The notes: generated from the sequence alone by a model not told the origin. A stretch of DNA of 64,000 nt from Flavobacterium tagetis (GCF_016735615.1 NZ_JAERSF010000001.1:186001-250000); one strand, 5' to 3'. Counted from the first letter of the stretch, positions 8,473-17,930 are shown. Program-made: numbers and translations.

Positions 8473-8850
8473 CTAACTTTTTTCCAGTTCTGTTTCAGTA
8501 TGCATCACACATGCCCACTTATTATTTTCTTTAATCCAAGTAGAAGTACAAACACATTTAATTGGTGCTTTTTGACTTTGATCTACTATCTCAAAATCGA
8601 GACGATATCCTATTATGGCAGTATTTTCGGCTATTAGACTTTCTTTTACATCATAGATGTTCAGCACTTTTATTTTATTGGTCTGTCCAGAGTCAAACAT
8701 ATTTTTGAAATCAGCTTCGCTGATACTTTGAATACCGTTTTTTCCGGCAACTATGCAAGGAAACAGCGTCAGATTTCTTACCGTTTCATAGTTATTATTT
8801 TCAACTCCGTGCCAGTATTTTTTTTCCAATTCTATAATTTGTCCTTCCAT
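8473..8850 (-). CDS. NTF2-like (DUF4440/SnoaL-type) protein
   Basis: A 125-residue protein with the pattern of the NTF2-like fold: an N-terminal helix (IIELEKKYWHGVENNN), then alternating strands ending in CVCTSTWIKENNKWACVMH. DUF4440 proteins share the closing W-x5-W-x3-H-type motif. Members range from small-molecule enzymes to binding proteins, so no reaction can be assigned. It has its own terminator at 8382-8414 and no operon partner. Confidence 0.7.
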   Translation of the reverse strand: MEGQIIELEKKYWHGVENNNYETVRNLTLFPCIVAGKNGIQSISEADFKNMFDSGQTNKIKVLNIYDVKESLIAENTAIIGYRLDFEIVDQSQKAPIKCVCTSTWIKENNKWACVMHTETELEKS

Positions 8851-8943
8851 ATTATCTCGTTGTTAATTAGACTTTTCACAAATTTCACATTAATATTGAA
8901 TTAAAACTCCTCTTTTAACATAGATTTAATTCAAGCTTCTTAT

Positions 8944-9744
8944 TTATAAATCTGGTTTTGGCCCTTTTGAAATGATGGATCTCATTACCCCAGGAAACCA
9001 TCTTTGCAACCATACAGCTAATTTTCCATGACCTGTAAAAATGTAATTTCTCTTTCGTTTCAAAATAGCCTCTACCATCACTTTTGCAGCTTTATCAGTT
9101 GGCCACATTAAATTTGACGGTCGTGGATCTTGTTGTTCAGGATGCCAAATTCCGTCATTATCAGTTCGCGCAATCTCCGAGACCACAAATCCGGGATGAA
9201 CCGTAGTGCAGCTCACACCTGTGCCCATTAATTCAACCTGCAAAGTTTGACCAATAGAGTTTACAGCAGCTTTTGAAGCACCGTATGCACCCACATTAGG
9301 ATTAGGAAGATAAGCGCCAACACTTCCAACTAAACCAATTCTTCCTTTGTTTTTCTTTAAATGTGGCAGTGCATATTTTACTGTTAGAGCTAATCCAGTC
9401 ACATTGCCTTGCAATTGCCTATTCCAATCTTTGGCTGTTAGGTTTTCTATACTTCCGAAAACGCCAAAACCAGCATTGGCTACAACCACATCCAAACTCC
9501 CCCATTCTTTAATGATTTGTTGGACTGCGTTTTCAATAGAGGTGTCTTCCATTATGTCACACGGAATTACCAATGCTAGTCCACCTGATTGCCTAATCTC
9601 GTCAGCAACTTCATCCAACAGTTCTTTACGCCTTGCAGAAAGGACAACTTTATATCCTAATCTTGCGCATTCAAGAGCCATCGATTTTCCAATGCCAGAT
9701 GAAGCGCCAGTTATCCATATTACGTCTTCTTTTGCTTTTGTCAT
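8944..9744 (-). CDS. Short-chain dehydrogenase/reductase (SDR)
   Basis: A 266-residue protein from MTKAKED. The frame is open to 9768, with other ATGs at 9759 and 9768; the chosen start places the nucleotide-binding motif at the usual distance from the N terminus. Visible motifs are TGASSGIG (dinucleotide binding), NAGFG, the catalytic Ser in GSVGAYLP, and YGASK (Tyr and Lys of the active site). SDRs of this class oxidise or reduce alcohols and ketones with NAD(P)(H). The substrate is not predictable. It stands alone on the minus strand, divergent from the GNAT gene at 9894. Confidence 0.88.
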   Translation of the reverse strand: MTKAKEDVIWITGASSGIGKSMALECARLGYKVVLSARRKELLDEVADEIRQSGGLALVIPCDIMEDTSIENAVQQIIKEWGSLDVVVANAGFGVFGSIENLTAKDWNRQLQGNVTGLALTVKYALPHLKKNKGRIGLVGSVGAYLPNPNVGAYGASKAAVNSIGQTLQVELMGTGVSCTTVHPGFVVSEIARTDNDGIWHPEQQDPRPSNLMWPTDKAAKVMVEAILKRKRNYIFTGHGKLAVWLQRWFPGVMRSIISKGPKPDL

Positions 9745-9893
9745 TTTTACTACACTCATTTCAAACATCTAATTTATTCATTATAAACCAGATAAACAAA
9801 ATAAAGACTTTTCATAATCGCATATTCACGAGCTGTAAGTTTACCTTATTTATTTCTCTAAATTCGATATATTTACAAAGAAAATCCAAATCA

Positions 9894-10394
9894 ATGCGCA
9901 CTATCTATCAAAGCCCAAAAATAATTATTCGCGAATTTTTACCTCGAGAGAAGCAGACATTCTTAGACCTTTTTAAAGACGAACAGGTTACCCAATATCT
10001 TCCTGAAACTTCGCCTGAACGATATGTCGAAATGTTTAACGAATTGCTGGAAAATTATGAAAAGAAAAATCTCAGCAGATGGGCAATATTTAGTGCTATA
10101 GACAATGATTTTATAGGAATGTGTGTTGCACGTGTTTTTGCGCACAACACAAACCAGATAGAAATCGGATATGTATTAAGCCGAAACTACTGGGGAAAAG
10201 GTATTGCTACAGAAGTATGTAAGGCTCTCACGCAGTATAGTTTTGCAAATACAGATACCAAAGAAGTTGTAGCTATAACAGATCTTGACAACACAGGATC
10301 GCAAAATGTATTGCAAAAAGTTGGATTTGAACGATTAAGCAATTTGATAAGAAATCAAGAAGAGCTAGCTTATTTTAAGATAGAAAAGGTGTAA
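9894..10394 (+). CDS. GNAT acetyltransferase (RimJ/RimL type)
   Basis: A 166-residue N-acetyltransferase. The ATG at 9894 was preferred to the longer open frame because the family start (MRTIYQSPKIIIREF) is there. The acetyl-CoA loop appears as YWGKGIATEVCKAL, followed by LDNTGSQNVLQKVGFER, which is the hallmark of the RimJ/RimL branch. Members acetylate ribosomal protein N termini or small amines; the target here is unknown. It converges on the second GNAT gene, which starts 6 bases after its stop on the other strand. Confidence 0.87.
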   Translation: MRTIYQSPKIIIREFLPREKQTFLDLFKDEQVTQYLPETSPERYVEMFNELLENYEKKNLSRWAIFSAIDNDFIGMCVARVFAHNTNQIEIGYVLSRNYWGKGIATEVCKALTQYSFANTDTKEVVAITDLDNTGSQNVLQKVGFERLSNLIRNQEELAYFKIEKV

Positions 10395-10400
10395 TTCACT

Positions 10401-10832
10401 TTATAATTTCATGTCAAATATTTTTTGTTCTTTGGTTTCATTGAAACCAATTTTAGAATAAAAAATATGAGTTTCTTTTCGAACTGTGTTGCACCTCACC
10501 CTTATTTTAGTGCTATTTTTGGAGTTCGCCCATTCGATTACTTTTTCAACTAAAATTTTACCAATTCCGTTTCTTCGGTAATTTTCATCTACTACTAGAC
10601 CTCCAATTTCTACAAAAGAATCAGATTCAACCCGCAGAGAATAAAAGCCGTGAATCCAGCCAACAATATTCTCATTATAAATACATACAAAAATACTATT
10701 GTCTGTATTTTTTAAAATTTCCGAAAGTCGACTATGCATTTTTTCAATTGTTGATTCATAACCTAATTGATTGGATAGCTTGCTTATAAATTCAACATCA
10801 TTTAATTCTGCTTGTCTTAAAAAAAATTCCAT
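10401..10832 (-). CDS. GNAT acetyltransferase
   Basis: A 143-residue protein from MEFFLRQAEL; the frame is open to 10856, but the internal ATG gives the normal GNAT start. The acetyl-CoA binding segment is YRRNGIGKILVEKVIEWA, and the C-terminal FYSKIGF is typical. Substrate unknown. It is convergent with the RimJ-type gene, with only 6 bases between stops, and no separate terminator is visible. Confidence 0.85.
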   Translation of the reverse strand: MEFFLRQAELNDVEFISKLSNQLGYESTIEKMHSRLSEILKNTDNSIFVCIYNENIVGWIHGFYSLRVESDSFVEIGGLVVDENYRRNGIGKILVEKVIEWANSKNSTKIRVRCNTVRKETHIFYSKIGFNETKEQKIFDMKL

Positions 10833-11246
10833 ACTTATAAATTTAATACCTTGCATTATGATGATTTATAACGAAATTAAATCCATTCCTTGAATTTGCA
10901 AAATAATCTACTGCACAATTGGCAAATAATCTTTTAAGGAAGATTTTATCAATTCAGTAAGAAAGCTTGTCTTTATAATTTAAAAAAGTTATAAAAATAT
11001 TCTTTCAAAAATAAAATTACTCAATATTTTCAAAAATATTTTTCTCTTAAAAGAACAAGCATTTTCTACACGTACACACAAAACAATCAATTATCAATCA
11101 AATAAATACAACTTCATTAACTCAGTTACAGAAGTAATATTGATGGTTCAAAATGATTTTCATTCAAAAAAAATCAAAAAGTTTTTTCCAAAATGCTTTG
11201 TACATCTCAAAAATAGTTGCATTTTTGCACCCGCAATAGCAAAGCA
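10833..11246. other. Gene-less stretch before tRNA-Glu
   Basis: About 410 AT-rich bases with no supported gene. It includes a symmetric AT stretch near 11021-11045 and the tRNA promoter at its right end. No repeat or RNA fold was recognised in the rest. Confidence 0.5.
11197..11227 (+). promoter_or_regulatory. Promoter of tRNA-Glu
   Basis: TTTG at 11197-11200 and CATTTTTG at 11220-11227 are spaced by 19 bases, the same spacing as for tRNA-fMet. The -7 box departs from TAnnTTTG at its first base only. Confidence 0.6.
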
Positions 11247-11318
11247 GGTCCGTTCGTCTATCGGTTAGGACGCCAGGTTTTCATCCTGGTAAGGGGGGTT
11301 CGATTCCCCCACGGACTA
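11247..11318 (+). tRNA. tRNA-Glu (anticodon TTC)
   Basis: Acceptor GGTCCGT (11247-11253) pairs with ACGGACT (11311-11317), with a G-T first pair. The anticodon stem is CCAGG/CCTGG (11273-11277 with 11285-11289) around loop TTTTCAT, giving anticodon TTC. The T arm is GGGGG TTCGATT CCCCC. CCA is not encoded. Confidence 0.95.
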
Positions 11319-11330
11319 CTTACTAAGACA

Positions 11331-11360
11331 AAAGCTTCAGAGAAATCTGGAGCTTTTTTT
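11331..11360 (+). terminator. Terminator of tRNA-Glu
   Basis: Stem AAAGCTTCAG (11331-11340) pairs with CTGGAGCTTT (11347-11356), followed by Ts. Confidence 0.85.
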
Positions 11361-11423
11361 GTTTATATTTACTCCGTTAAATGTTTTAAAAAAGACAATC
11401 AAAAAATCAACCCAAATCTTAAA

Positions 11424-12623
11424 ATGAAACACAAATTAATAGCCCTTTTATTTGTATTCGCCTCTGCAAATATGTTTGGACAAGCGCCCGACAGCAAAAC
11501 TAATTATACCAACAGCAAATTACCCGCAGAAGAAGCTGTTACTAATAAATCTTTAAAACCATTAAAAAAAATCTCTTTAGACGACACCTCCATTTTAGTT
11601 TACGATTACGATGGTTCTCTTTTTTCTTGGGATTTAGAAGTAGAAAGTATTGTTTGGACAGTAAAAGCTTCGGATGCTCATACTGAAATGTGCGCTAATA
11701 AAATAACGATTCATGACGGAGTGGTATATATTCCGTTTATTAATGGCGAAATTTATGCCGTAGATAATGGCACCGGAACTATTTTCTGGAAATCTAGATT
11801 AGGAAACATCACAGACCAGATTGTTTTAAAAGATCAGACTCCGATTATAGCTAATGGAAAACTTTTTATAACTGCTCAAAATCAAAATCAGAGCAGTAAT
11901 TTATACGCTTTAGATCTAAAAGATGGAAGTTTAGCTTGGAACTACAAATTAGACACTCCAAACAACGATATTGAGCCATTGTTTTTTGACAATAAAATCT
12001 TTACTCAAAGCGGAACAAATGTTTATTGTTTTGAAGCTAATACTGGTAAGTTGCTTTACCAAAAAAGCTTTGACGAAACCATGACCGGAAAACCTGTTAC
12101 CGATGGCGAAAGTGTTTTTATTGCTGGCGACAAAAATTGGCTGTATGCTTTAAAACCAAACAGCTTAGATGTTTTATGGCAGTTTAAGATAGACGAAAAC
12201 CAAAACAATGTGAAAGAGCGTATAGTATGTCACGACAAAAAACTATACTTTGCAGCACAAGGTCCTGAAGTTTCCTCAATTTATGCTGTCGATTCTAAAA
12301 AAGGAACTCAGCTTTGGAAAACAGATTTTAAAGGCGATAATGTCCAATACATCGTTAAAGAAGTAGATAATCTTTGGGGATATACTCTTAACAAAAAACT
12401 TTTTGAATTGGATTTATCTAATGGCGAAATAGCTTTTGAAGAAAAACTGACTACGTTGCCAATTTCAAATATTGAATTTCCTGCCGATGACAACTTACTT
12501 TACTATTATTGCGATGCAGGCTTAATTCAGTTTGATTTAAAAGAAAAAGACGAAAACGTATACTACATGCGAACTTCGCTTAAAGATGATCCTTACAGCG
12601 CTTATTTAAAGATTATTCGATAA
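11424..12623 (+). CDS. Secreted PQQ-type beta-propeller protein
   Basis: A 399-residue protein starting at MKHKL; the longer open frame upstream runs through the tRNA and is rejected. A signal peptide is cut after NMFGQ. The rest is built of repeated blades with the PQQ-like pattern of hydrophobic strands, G-x-x-x-W and D-x-G motifs: DYDGSLFSWDLE, DNGTGTIFWKSR, DLKDGSLAWNYK and SKKGTQLWKTD. No catalytic residues of a quinoprotein dehydrogenase were seen, so it is more likely a periplasmic or surface scaffold similar in fold to BamB. No cargo domain for type IX secretion is visible at the C terminus. Confidence 0.8.
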   Translation: MKHKLIALLFVFASANMFGQAPDSKTNYTNSKLPAEEAVTNKSLKPLKKISLDDTSILVYDYDGSLFSWDLEVESIVWTVKASDAHTEMCANKITIHDGVVYIPFINGEIYAVDNGTGTIFWKSRLGNITDQIVLKDQTPIIANGKLFITAQNQNQSSNLYALDLKDGSLAWNYKLDTPNNDIEPLFFDNKIFTQSGTNVYCFEANTGKLLYQKSFDETMTGKPVTDGESVFIAGDKNWLYALKPNSLDVLWQFKIDENQNNVKERIVCHDKKLYFAAQGPEVSSIYAVDSKKGTQLWKTDFKGDNVQYIVKEVDNLWGYTLNKKLFELDLSNGEIAFEEKLTTLPISNIEFPADDNLLYYYCDAGLIQFDLKEKDENVYYMRTSLKDDPYSAYLKIIR

Positions 12624-12624
12624 T

Positions 12625-12668
12625 AAAAAAAGAAGCTTTTTCACTTAATGAAGAAGCTTCTTTTTTTT
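12625..12668 (+). terminator. Terminator of the propeller gene
   Basis: A 14-bp stem (12625-12638 with 12654-12667) containing GAAGCTT, with a T run at the end. Confidence 0.85.
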
Positions 12669-12688
12669 GTTACTCTTTTGAGAAAAAT

Positions 12689-12994
12689 TTATGCTCTAAA
12701 CAAAGCATATTTATTGTAGTTATACAAGACTTTATCATAAGGAACATAAAGCGAAACTATTTTCTCTGACGATTCATTGAATGTGATTCCGTTGTGTTTC
12801 CTGAACAAGTAGATTTCTCTTAAGCAATTAGAAAGACTTTGGTGAATTTCACTTGTAAAAGTTGGCAGTTTTTTGTCGCCCACCAAAAGATCGATCTGAT
12901 AGTTTGAACTGCTTTTTGACAAATTGTTTCCAATAATTCTAATTGTAAAAGTAGTTGGTTTTCCGTACTGTTCACCTTGATATTGTAGTGTCAT
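12689..12994 (-). CDS. Hypothetical protein
   Basis: A 101-residue soluble protein starting MTLQYQGEQYGKP with no signal peptide, membrane segment or motif I recognise. It is rich in polar residues and alternates short strands (TFTIRIIGNNL, YQIDLLVGDKKLP) with a helix near the middle. Codon use looks like that of the neighbours. It converges on the propeller gene and shares the terminator region between them. Function unknown. Confidence 0.65.
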   Translation of the reverse strand: MTLQYQGEQYGKPTTFTIRIIGNNLSKSSSNYQIDLLVGDKKLPTFTSEIHQSLSNCLREIYLFRKHNGITFNESSEKIVSLYVPYDKVLYNYNKYALFRA

Positions 12995-13152
12995 GATTTC
13001 TTCTTATTAAGTAATTAGTAATACCGCTGATTAATTCGGTTTTTGGTTCTCCGGATACTTTTTATTAAAGTTATAAAAATTTAGACAAACATAAAAAATT
13101 CAATTCTAAATTAAATGTTATATTTTTAAAAGACGAAACCTCTAGAAACCAT

Positions 13153-13177
13153 AAAACCGTAACACAGTTACGGTTTT
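13153..13177. terminator. Perfect 11-bp hairpin between genes
   Basis: AAAACCGTAAC (13153-13163) pairs perfectly with GTTACGGTTTT (13167-13177) around a 3-base loop. Both sides end in A or T tracts, so it could terminate transcription from either strand; the LRR gene stops just to its right and reads toward it on the minus strand. Confidence 0.65.
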
Positions 13178-13257
13178 GGCAATTAACTAAATATATTTAA
13201 TCAACTTGTTTAACGAGTGTAAAATTCATTCATAAGCATCGATTAATTTTGGGTAAA

Positions 13258-14100
13258 CTATTGTAATTTATTTTCTTGGTTTATTTCTAATAAAAACGGA
13301 TTTCCATTTTCGTCTATCATTGTCACATTTAAAGCATCCAATAAAGCTATCTTTTTTGAAACTTCTCCTGTAAATTTATTATATGAAAGATTCAATTCTT
13401 CCAAATTGCTAAGCTTTTCAATTTCCTGCGGAATATCTCCTGTAAAATCGTTATTAAACAAACTAAAATTCTGCAATGCATTCCAATTAATAATTTCGTT
13501 TGTCAAATTTCCTGACAACTTATTATCGTTTAAAAGCAAGATCTTTAATCCCGAAATTTTATAAATAGAAACAGGAAGTTTTCCATTAATCTCGTTATTA
13601 AAAACAGCTAAAATTTCTAGCTGATTCAGTTTTCCAATCTCCGACGGAAGCTCTCCTGAAATAGTATTCATAAAAAGCTCCAAATCTTTCAATTTTCCCA
13701 ATTGGCAAATAGAAGCCGGAATTACACCAGACAATTTGTTGTTGGCAACATTCAGCAATTCCAATTCTTTCAGATTAAAAATCGACGAAGACAAGCTTCC
13801 TTCAATTTTATTCTTTTCCAGATTGAGAGATTCTAAATTTACAAGATCATACAGCGCTTCAGGCAATTCTCCTTGCAGATTATTGTCTGCTAAATTCAAC
13901 GCAACTACTTTTCCATTTTCAACTTTAACTCCGTACCAGGTAGAAACAGACAAACTTAAGTCCCACTTCTTTTTCCATTGCAAACCATTTGTTGCATGAT
14001 ACAATTTTGTAAGTGCCTCTTTTTCTTTATCAGAAACGGTATCTGCCAAAACACTTAGCGAAAAAGCAAATACTAAAGAAAAGGTTATTAAAATTTTCAT
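13258..14100 (-). CDS. Secreted leucine-rich repeat protein
   Basis: A 280-residue protein from MKILITF; the open frame begins earlier, but this start gives a clean signal peptide (cut near LSVLA). After a short cap with a W-x-x-x-W-type motif (LQWKKKWDLS) come about eight repeats of roughly 24 residues with L-x-x-L-x-L-x-x-N-x-(L/I)-x-G-x-(L/I)-P, the plant-type LRR pattern (for example NKLSGVIPASICQLGKL). Such proteins bind other proteins on the outside of the cell. There is no clear type IX sorting domain at the end, so it may stay periplasmic. It has no operon partner. Confidence 0.85.
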   Translation of the reverse strand: MKILITFSLVFAFSLSVLADTVSDKEKEALTKLYHATNGLQWKKKWDLSLSVSTWYGVKVENGKVVALNLADNNLQGELPEALYDLVNLESLNLEKNKIEGSLSSSIFNLKELELLNVANNKLSGVIPASICQLGKLKDLELFMNTISGELPSEIGKLNQLEILAVFNNEINGKLPVSIYKISGLKILLLNDNKLSGNLTNEIINWNALQNFSLFNNDFTGDIPQEIEKLSNLEELNLSYNKFTGEVSKKIALLDALNVTMIDENGNPFLLEINQENKLQ

Positions 14101-14279
14101 AACAGATTTGGGATTTGTTACTAGCGTAAAATTATACAATTCACAGCTATAATACACTAAATATCGGCAAACTGTTGAAAAATTTTTTATTTGTAGGATT
14201 AATACCTCTTTTTATATTTTTCAGAAACCTACCCCTTTTTTAATTACATTTGAACAACTAATTCTAAAAACCTCATATC

Positions 14280-14768
14280 ATGCAAATTAACTTCGCCGCT
14301 TTATTCATTGCAGCCATTGTCACACTCGTAACCGGTTTTATCTGGTACAGCCCAAAAGTATTCGGAACTATCTGGATGAAAGAAAATAATCTTACTCAAG
14401 AAGAGTTAAGAAAAGGAAATATGCTTAAAATATTCGGACTAACGTACGTATTTTCCCTAATGATCACTATGACTTTAATGTCTTTAACGATTCATCAGTC
14501 TGGCGCAATCGGAATGGTTGGCGGACCGCCTTTAATGGATAGTGCAAAACCTTCATTTGCTGCTTTTATGGCAGATTACGGAATGGCATACAGAACTTTT
14601 AAACATGGTGCGCTTCATGGTTTTATGTCAGGACTATTTTTCGCATTTCCGTTAATCGGAATCAACGGCTTATTCGAAAGAAAATCTTGGAAATATATTT
14701 TCATTCATGCTGGATATTGGATTCTTACCTTAACTCTTATGGGCGGAATCATTTGTGGATTTGCTTAA
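14280..14768 (+). CDS. DUF1761 integral membrane protein
   Basis: A 162-residue protein with four predicted membrane spans (about residues 5-22, 50-72, 110-130 and 140-160). The motif GFIWYSPKVFGTIWMKE near the start is characteristic of the DUF1761 family. Function is unknown in the family. It stands alone and is followed by a strong terminator. Confidence 0.82.
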   Translation: MQINFAALFIAAIVTLVTGFIWYSPKVFGTIWMKENNLTQEELRKGNMLKIFGLTYVFSLMITMTLMSLTIHQSGAIGMVGGPPLMDSAKPSFAAFMADYGMAYRTFKHGALHGFMSGLFFAFPLIGINGLFERKSWKYIFIHAGYWILTLTLMGGIICGFA

Positions 14769-14780
14769 TATCACTAATAA

Positions 14781-14817
14781 AAAACCCGTTTGATAAACTT
14801 ACTTCAAACGGGTTTTT
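14781..14817 (+). terminator. Terminator of the DUF1761 gene
   Basis: AAAACCCGTTTGA (14781-14793) pairs with TCAAACGGGTTTT (14804-14816), then more Ts. Confidence 0.88.
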
Positions 14818-14887
14818 CTTAATAATAACTTAAAGCAGATAAGTTATTACAAATATTATCTAATTTTGAAGAAATTAGCTCACTCTT

Positions 14888-16033
14888 TTGAATACAACAT
14901 ATTCTTTCCAGATTTACAAAAGCGCATCTTTATTGCCTGTAGAATGGAACTCGCTTGCAGCAAATAACATCTTTTTGACTCGAGAATATCTCGAAGTGCT
15001 GGAAAACTCTTGTCCAGTAAATATGACTTGTCATTTCATTGCACTTTTTGAAGAGGAAAAATTAATCGGAATTGTGTTAACACAGTTCTTATTTGCAGAG
15101 AAACTAGAATCTTTTGGAGAACGTGACAAATGCTTAAAAACTTCGGTACGCAATTTTGCCTTAAAAAATTTCGCTTCTCACGTTTTATTTGTTGGGAATA
15201 ATATGCTTACAGGACAAAATGCTTTTATTTTTGACAAGAACATCAAAGAATCAAAAGCGATTAAAACACTTCATAAAGCAATTAATCAGTTAAAAAAAGA
15301 TCTGAAAGAAAGCGGAAAAAAAGTTCACATAACCAGCATAAAAGATTTTACAGCAAAAGAAATAGAACCGCTTCGAGCTGAATTTAAAAACAATTACACC
15401 TTTTCGACCCAACCCAACATGATTTTCAACATCAAAGAAAGCTGGAAAACCGAACAGAATTACATCGATGCCTTGTCAAAAAAATACCGTGATCAATACA
15501 AACGCGCACGAAAAAAATCGGAAGGAATTATAAAACAGCAAATGTCACTTTCCGACATCAGACAATATGAAGATATTATTTATGACCTCTATTTTCATGT
15601 TGCCAAAAATGCACCTTTCAACACCTTTTTCTTAGCTCGCAACCATTTTAGTTTTTTTAAAGAAATAATGGGAGACAACTTTCTTCTATATGGTTATTTC
15701 TTAGATGAAAAACTAATTGGTTTCAATACTTTAATCAAAAATGGCAACGTAATGGACACCTATTTTTTAGGTTACGACGAAAGCATTCAACGAGAAAAAA
15801 TGCTGTATTTAAATATGCTCTACGACATGATTGCATATTCTATCAAGAAAGGCTTCCGTGAAATTGTCTTTGCCAGAACTGCTCTCGAAATCAAAAGTTC
15901 CGTTGGCGCAAAACCTGTAAAAATGTATGGTTTAATTACGCATAGCAACGCTTTAATTAATCATAATATTTCCAGATTTTTTAATTATTTGGAACCCAAA
16001 ACAGAATGGCAAGAACGCAATCCGTTTAAATAA
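14888..16033 (+). CDS. GNAT/FemAB-like acyltransferase
   Basis: A 381-residue soluble protein. The start codon is TTG at 14888; an in-frame TAG lies just upstream at 14876-14878 and no ATG is close. The C-terminal half (about 190-360) has a GNAT-like pattern, including YRDQYKRARKKSEGI followed by LLYGYFLDEKLIGFNTLI and a long helix. The double-domain length is like FemAB-type or GNAT_6-type acyltransferases. The substrate is not evident. It converges on the lipid kinase gene with 3 bases between stops. Confidence 0.6.
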   Translation: MNTTYSFQIYKSASLLPVEWNSLAANNIFLTREYLEVLENSCPVNMTCHFIALFEEEKLIGIVLTQFLFAEKLESFGERDKCLKTSVRNFALKNFASHVLFVGNNMLTGQNAFIFDKNIKESKAIKTLHKAINQLKKDLKESGKKVHITSIKDFTAKEIEPLRAEFKNNYTFSTQPNMIFNIKESWKTEQNYIDALSKKYRDQYKRARKKSEGIIKQQMSLSDIRQYEDIIYDLYFHVAKNAPFNTFFLARNHFSFFKEIMGDNFLLYGYFLDEKLIGFNTLIKNGNVMDTYFLGYDESIQREKMLYLNMLYDMIAYSIKKGFREIVFARTALEIKSSVGAKPVKMYGLITHSNALINHNISRFFNYLEPKTEWQERNPFK

Positions 16034-16036
16034 AAC

Positions 16037-16906
16037 TTACGGAACCGCAATTTTCATCTGCTTATGCAGAATATCGATTTCCAATGAAGTCTGGGCGCCG
16101 CAATATTCTCCATCAATTTGAAAATTAACGGGATAATCAGTTTTAATTTCTGCTTTATTCGTTGAAATAATTACGATATCCTCAGAGTCAATAGGCATAT
16201 TTCCGGTAATTATTTTTCCGATTAGAAGCAGATCAAGACTTTTCAAAATCACCAGCTCAAACTTTCCATCATTCATAGCGCCATTCGGATTGATGATTAC
16301 ACCCGTTCCATATTTCTGCGAATTGGCAATTACAATCATTCTCGCAACATGCTGTACCGTTTTATTATTTGCTGAAATTGTTGCCACAAAAGGCTCTTCA
16401 GATTCTTTAAGCGTCGTAAAAGCTTGGAGCGCGTAACCCCAAAATCCTCGAACATCACTTTGCTCATAGTTTTTAACCAGATTGGCATTTAAACCAAGGT
16501 CGCTTAAATGAATGCTTTTTTTGCCGTTGATGCAAATCATATCCATTTCTATATAGTGATGTAAAAAGGCTATTTTAAGGTTCTCCTCTATCCCATCTGG
16601 AAGATTCAAGTCTACCGAAAGTCCGTTTGCAGAACCTGCAGGCAAAATCCCGATTATAACATCTTGATCTTCCATGGCTTCTGCAACCATTTTTATCGTT
16701 CCGTCACCTCCTGCCACAACAATACGTTCTGGCTCAGATTCATCATATAAAGATTGTATCGTCCTTAAATCATTTTTTCCTGTAGTTTCATACACTTCCA
16801 AATCAAAATGATTGGTTGCCGCAAACTCTTCGACAGCATCAATCAAATCAGATTTATCTAAGTCTCCAGAAATAGGATTTACAACAAATAGAATATTCTT
16901 TTTCAA
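16037..16906 (-). CDS. Diacylglycerol/lipid kinase (YegS/DgkB family)
   Basis: A 289-residue kinase with FVVNPISG at the N terminus, the catalytic GGDGT loop (VVAGGDGTIKMV) and LPAGSANGL. The family phosphorylates diacylglycerol or related lipids at the inner membrane. The start is TTG at 16904-16906, giving MKKNILFVVNP; no ATG is suitably placed. It is divergent from an App1-type phosphatase gene with a 61-base gap, so the two probably share a regulatory region. Confidence 0.88.
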   Translation of the reverse strand: MKKNILFVVNPISGDLDKSDLIDAVEEFAATNHFDLEVYETTGKNDLRTIQSLYDESEPERIVVAGGDGTIKMVAEAMEDQDVIIGILPAGSANGLSVDLNLPDGIEENLKIAFLHHYIEMDMICINGKKSIHLSDLGLNANLVKNYEQSDVRGFWGYALQAFTTLKESEEPFVATISANNKTVQHVARMIVIANSQKYGTGVIINPNGAMNDGKFELVILKSLDLLLIGKIITGNMPIDSEDIVIISTNKAEIKTDYPVNFQIDGEYCGAQTSLEIDILHKQMKIAVP

Positions 16907-16967
16907 AATTTTATCTTTAAAATCAATTAAATTAAGTAAATTACAGTTACATAAATATACGTAATTA

Positions 16968-17930
16968 ATGAAACCAATTCTACAATTATATCGCGGTTAT
17001 GCAAATGAACAAGAGCTAATTGTAATGGGGCACGTTTTAAAAAGGGAAAACAAATACAATTTTGAGAAAAGGAAATTAAAAAATGCTACTTCTATTCTTC
17101 GATTGTTCAGAATAAAAACCATTAAAAATTTTGATGTTTACCTTCACTACAATAATGAAGTAATTCACACCAAAACACTTGACGACGGTTACTTTAACTT
17201 CTGTATTCCGCTAGAAAAAGAAACTCACTTTGGATGGATGTCCTATGAAGTAAGTATAAAATACCGTAACGAAACCACAACTTGCAAAGGCAGTTTTATA
17301 AGACCACACAAAGGAAAACTCGGAATCATATCTGATATTGACGATACTTTTCTGATTTCACATACCAATAACTTCTTTCGAAAACTTTATATTCTATTAT
17401 TTAAAAATGTAAACGACCGTAAAGTTTTTAATGATGTTGTACCGCATTATCAAGCTTTAAGTTCTGCGGGAAGAGATAATGTAGAAGAAGTAAATGCATT
17501 TTTTTACATCTCTAGCAGTGAATGGAATTTATACCGATTTATTGCCAAATTCACGCAAATTAACAAACTCCCAAAAGCTGTTTTTCTCCTAAAAGATATC
17601 AAACGTGGCATTACCGATTTCTTTATGAGCGGAAGAGGAAATCACGATCATAAATATGAAAAAATCAAACATGTTGTTGAGTTTTATCCAACACTTAAAT
17701 ATGTTTTAATGGGTGATGATTCTCAGCACGATCCAAAACTCTACGAAAGAATCTGCAAAATATTTCCCGTGACTGTAGTTGCCGTGTATATAAGACAAAC
17801 TGGAAAATCTCCTAAAAAAGAAGTCCAAAAGATTTTAAAAAATCTGGAAAGCATAAATGTTTCGGTGTGCTATTTTAAAGAAAGTAGCAAAGCGATAGAA
17901 CATTCTAGATCTATTGGGATTATTAAGTAG
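16968..17930 (+). CDS. App1-type phosphatase (DUF2183)
   Basis: A 320-residue protein with the App1 signature GIISDIDDTFLISH, in which the Asp residues of DIDDT are the expected catalytic pair of a HAD-like phosphatase. Later motifs are FFYISSSEWNLY and VLMGDDSQHDPKLY, both usual for the family. The characterised yeast member is a Mg-dependent phosphatidate phosphatase. Together with the divergent lipid kinase it could interconvert diacylglycerol and phosphatidate; that link is inference from position. Confidence 0.85.
   Translation: MKPILQLYRGYANEQELIVMGHVLKRENKYNFEKRKLKNATSILRLFRIKTIKNFDVYLHYNNEVIHTKTLDDGYFNFCIPLEKETHFGWMSYEVSIKYRNETTTCKGSFIRPHKGKLGIISDIDDTFLISHTNNFFRKLYILLFKNVNDRKVFNDVVPHYQALSSAGRDNVEEVNAFFYISSSEWNLYRFIAKFTQINKLPKAVFLLKDIKRGITDFFMSGRGNHDHKYEKIKHVVEFYPTLKYVLMGDDSQHDPKLYERICKIFPVTVVAVYIRQTGKSPKKEVQKILKNLESINVSVCYFKESSKAIEHSRSIGIIK

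Noticed and set aside
9347..9772. A 141-codon plus-strand open frame inside the SDR gene
   Set aside because: Antisense to a well-supported SDR with all motifs; Cys/Ser/Thr-rich sequence without a domain.
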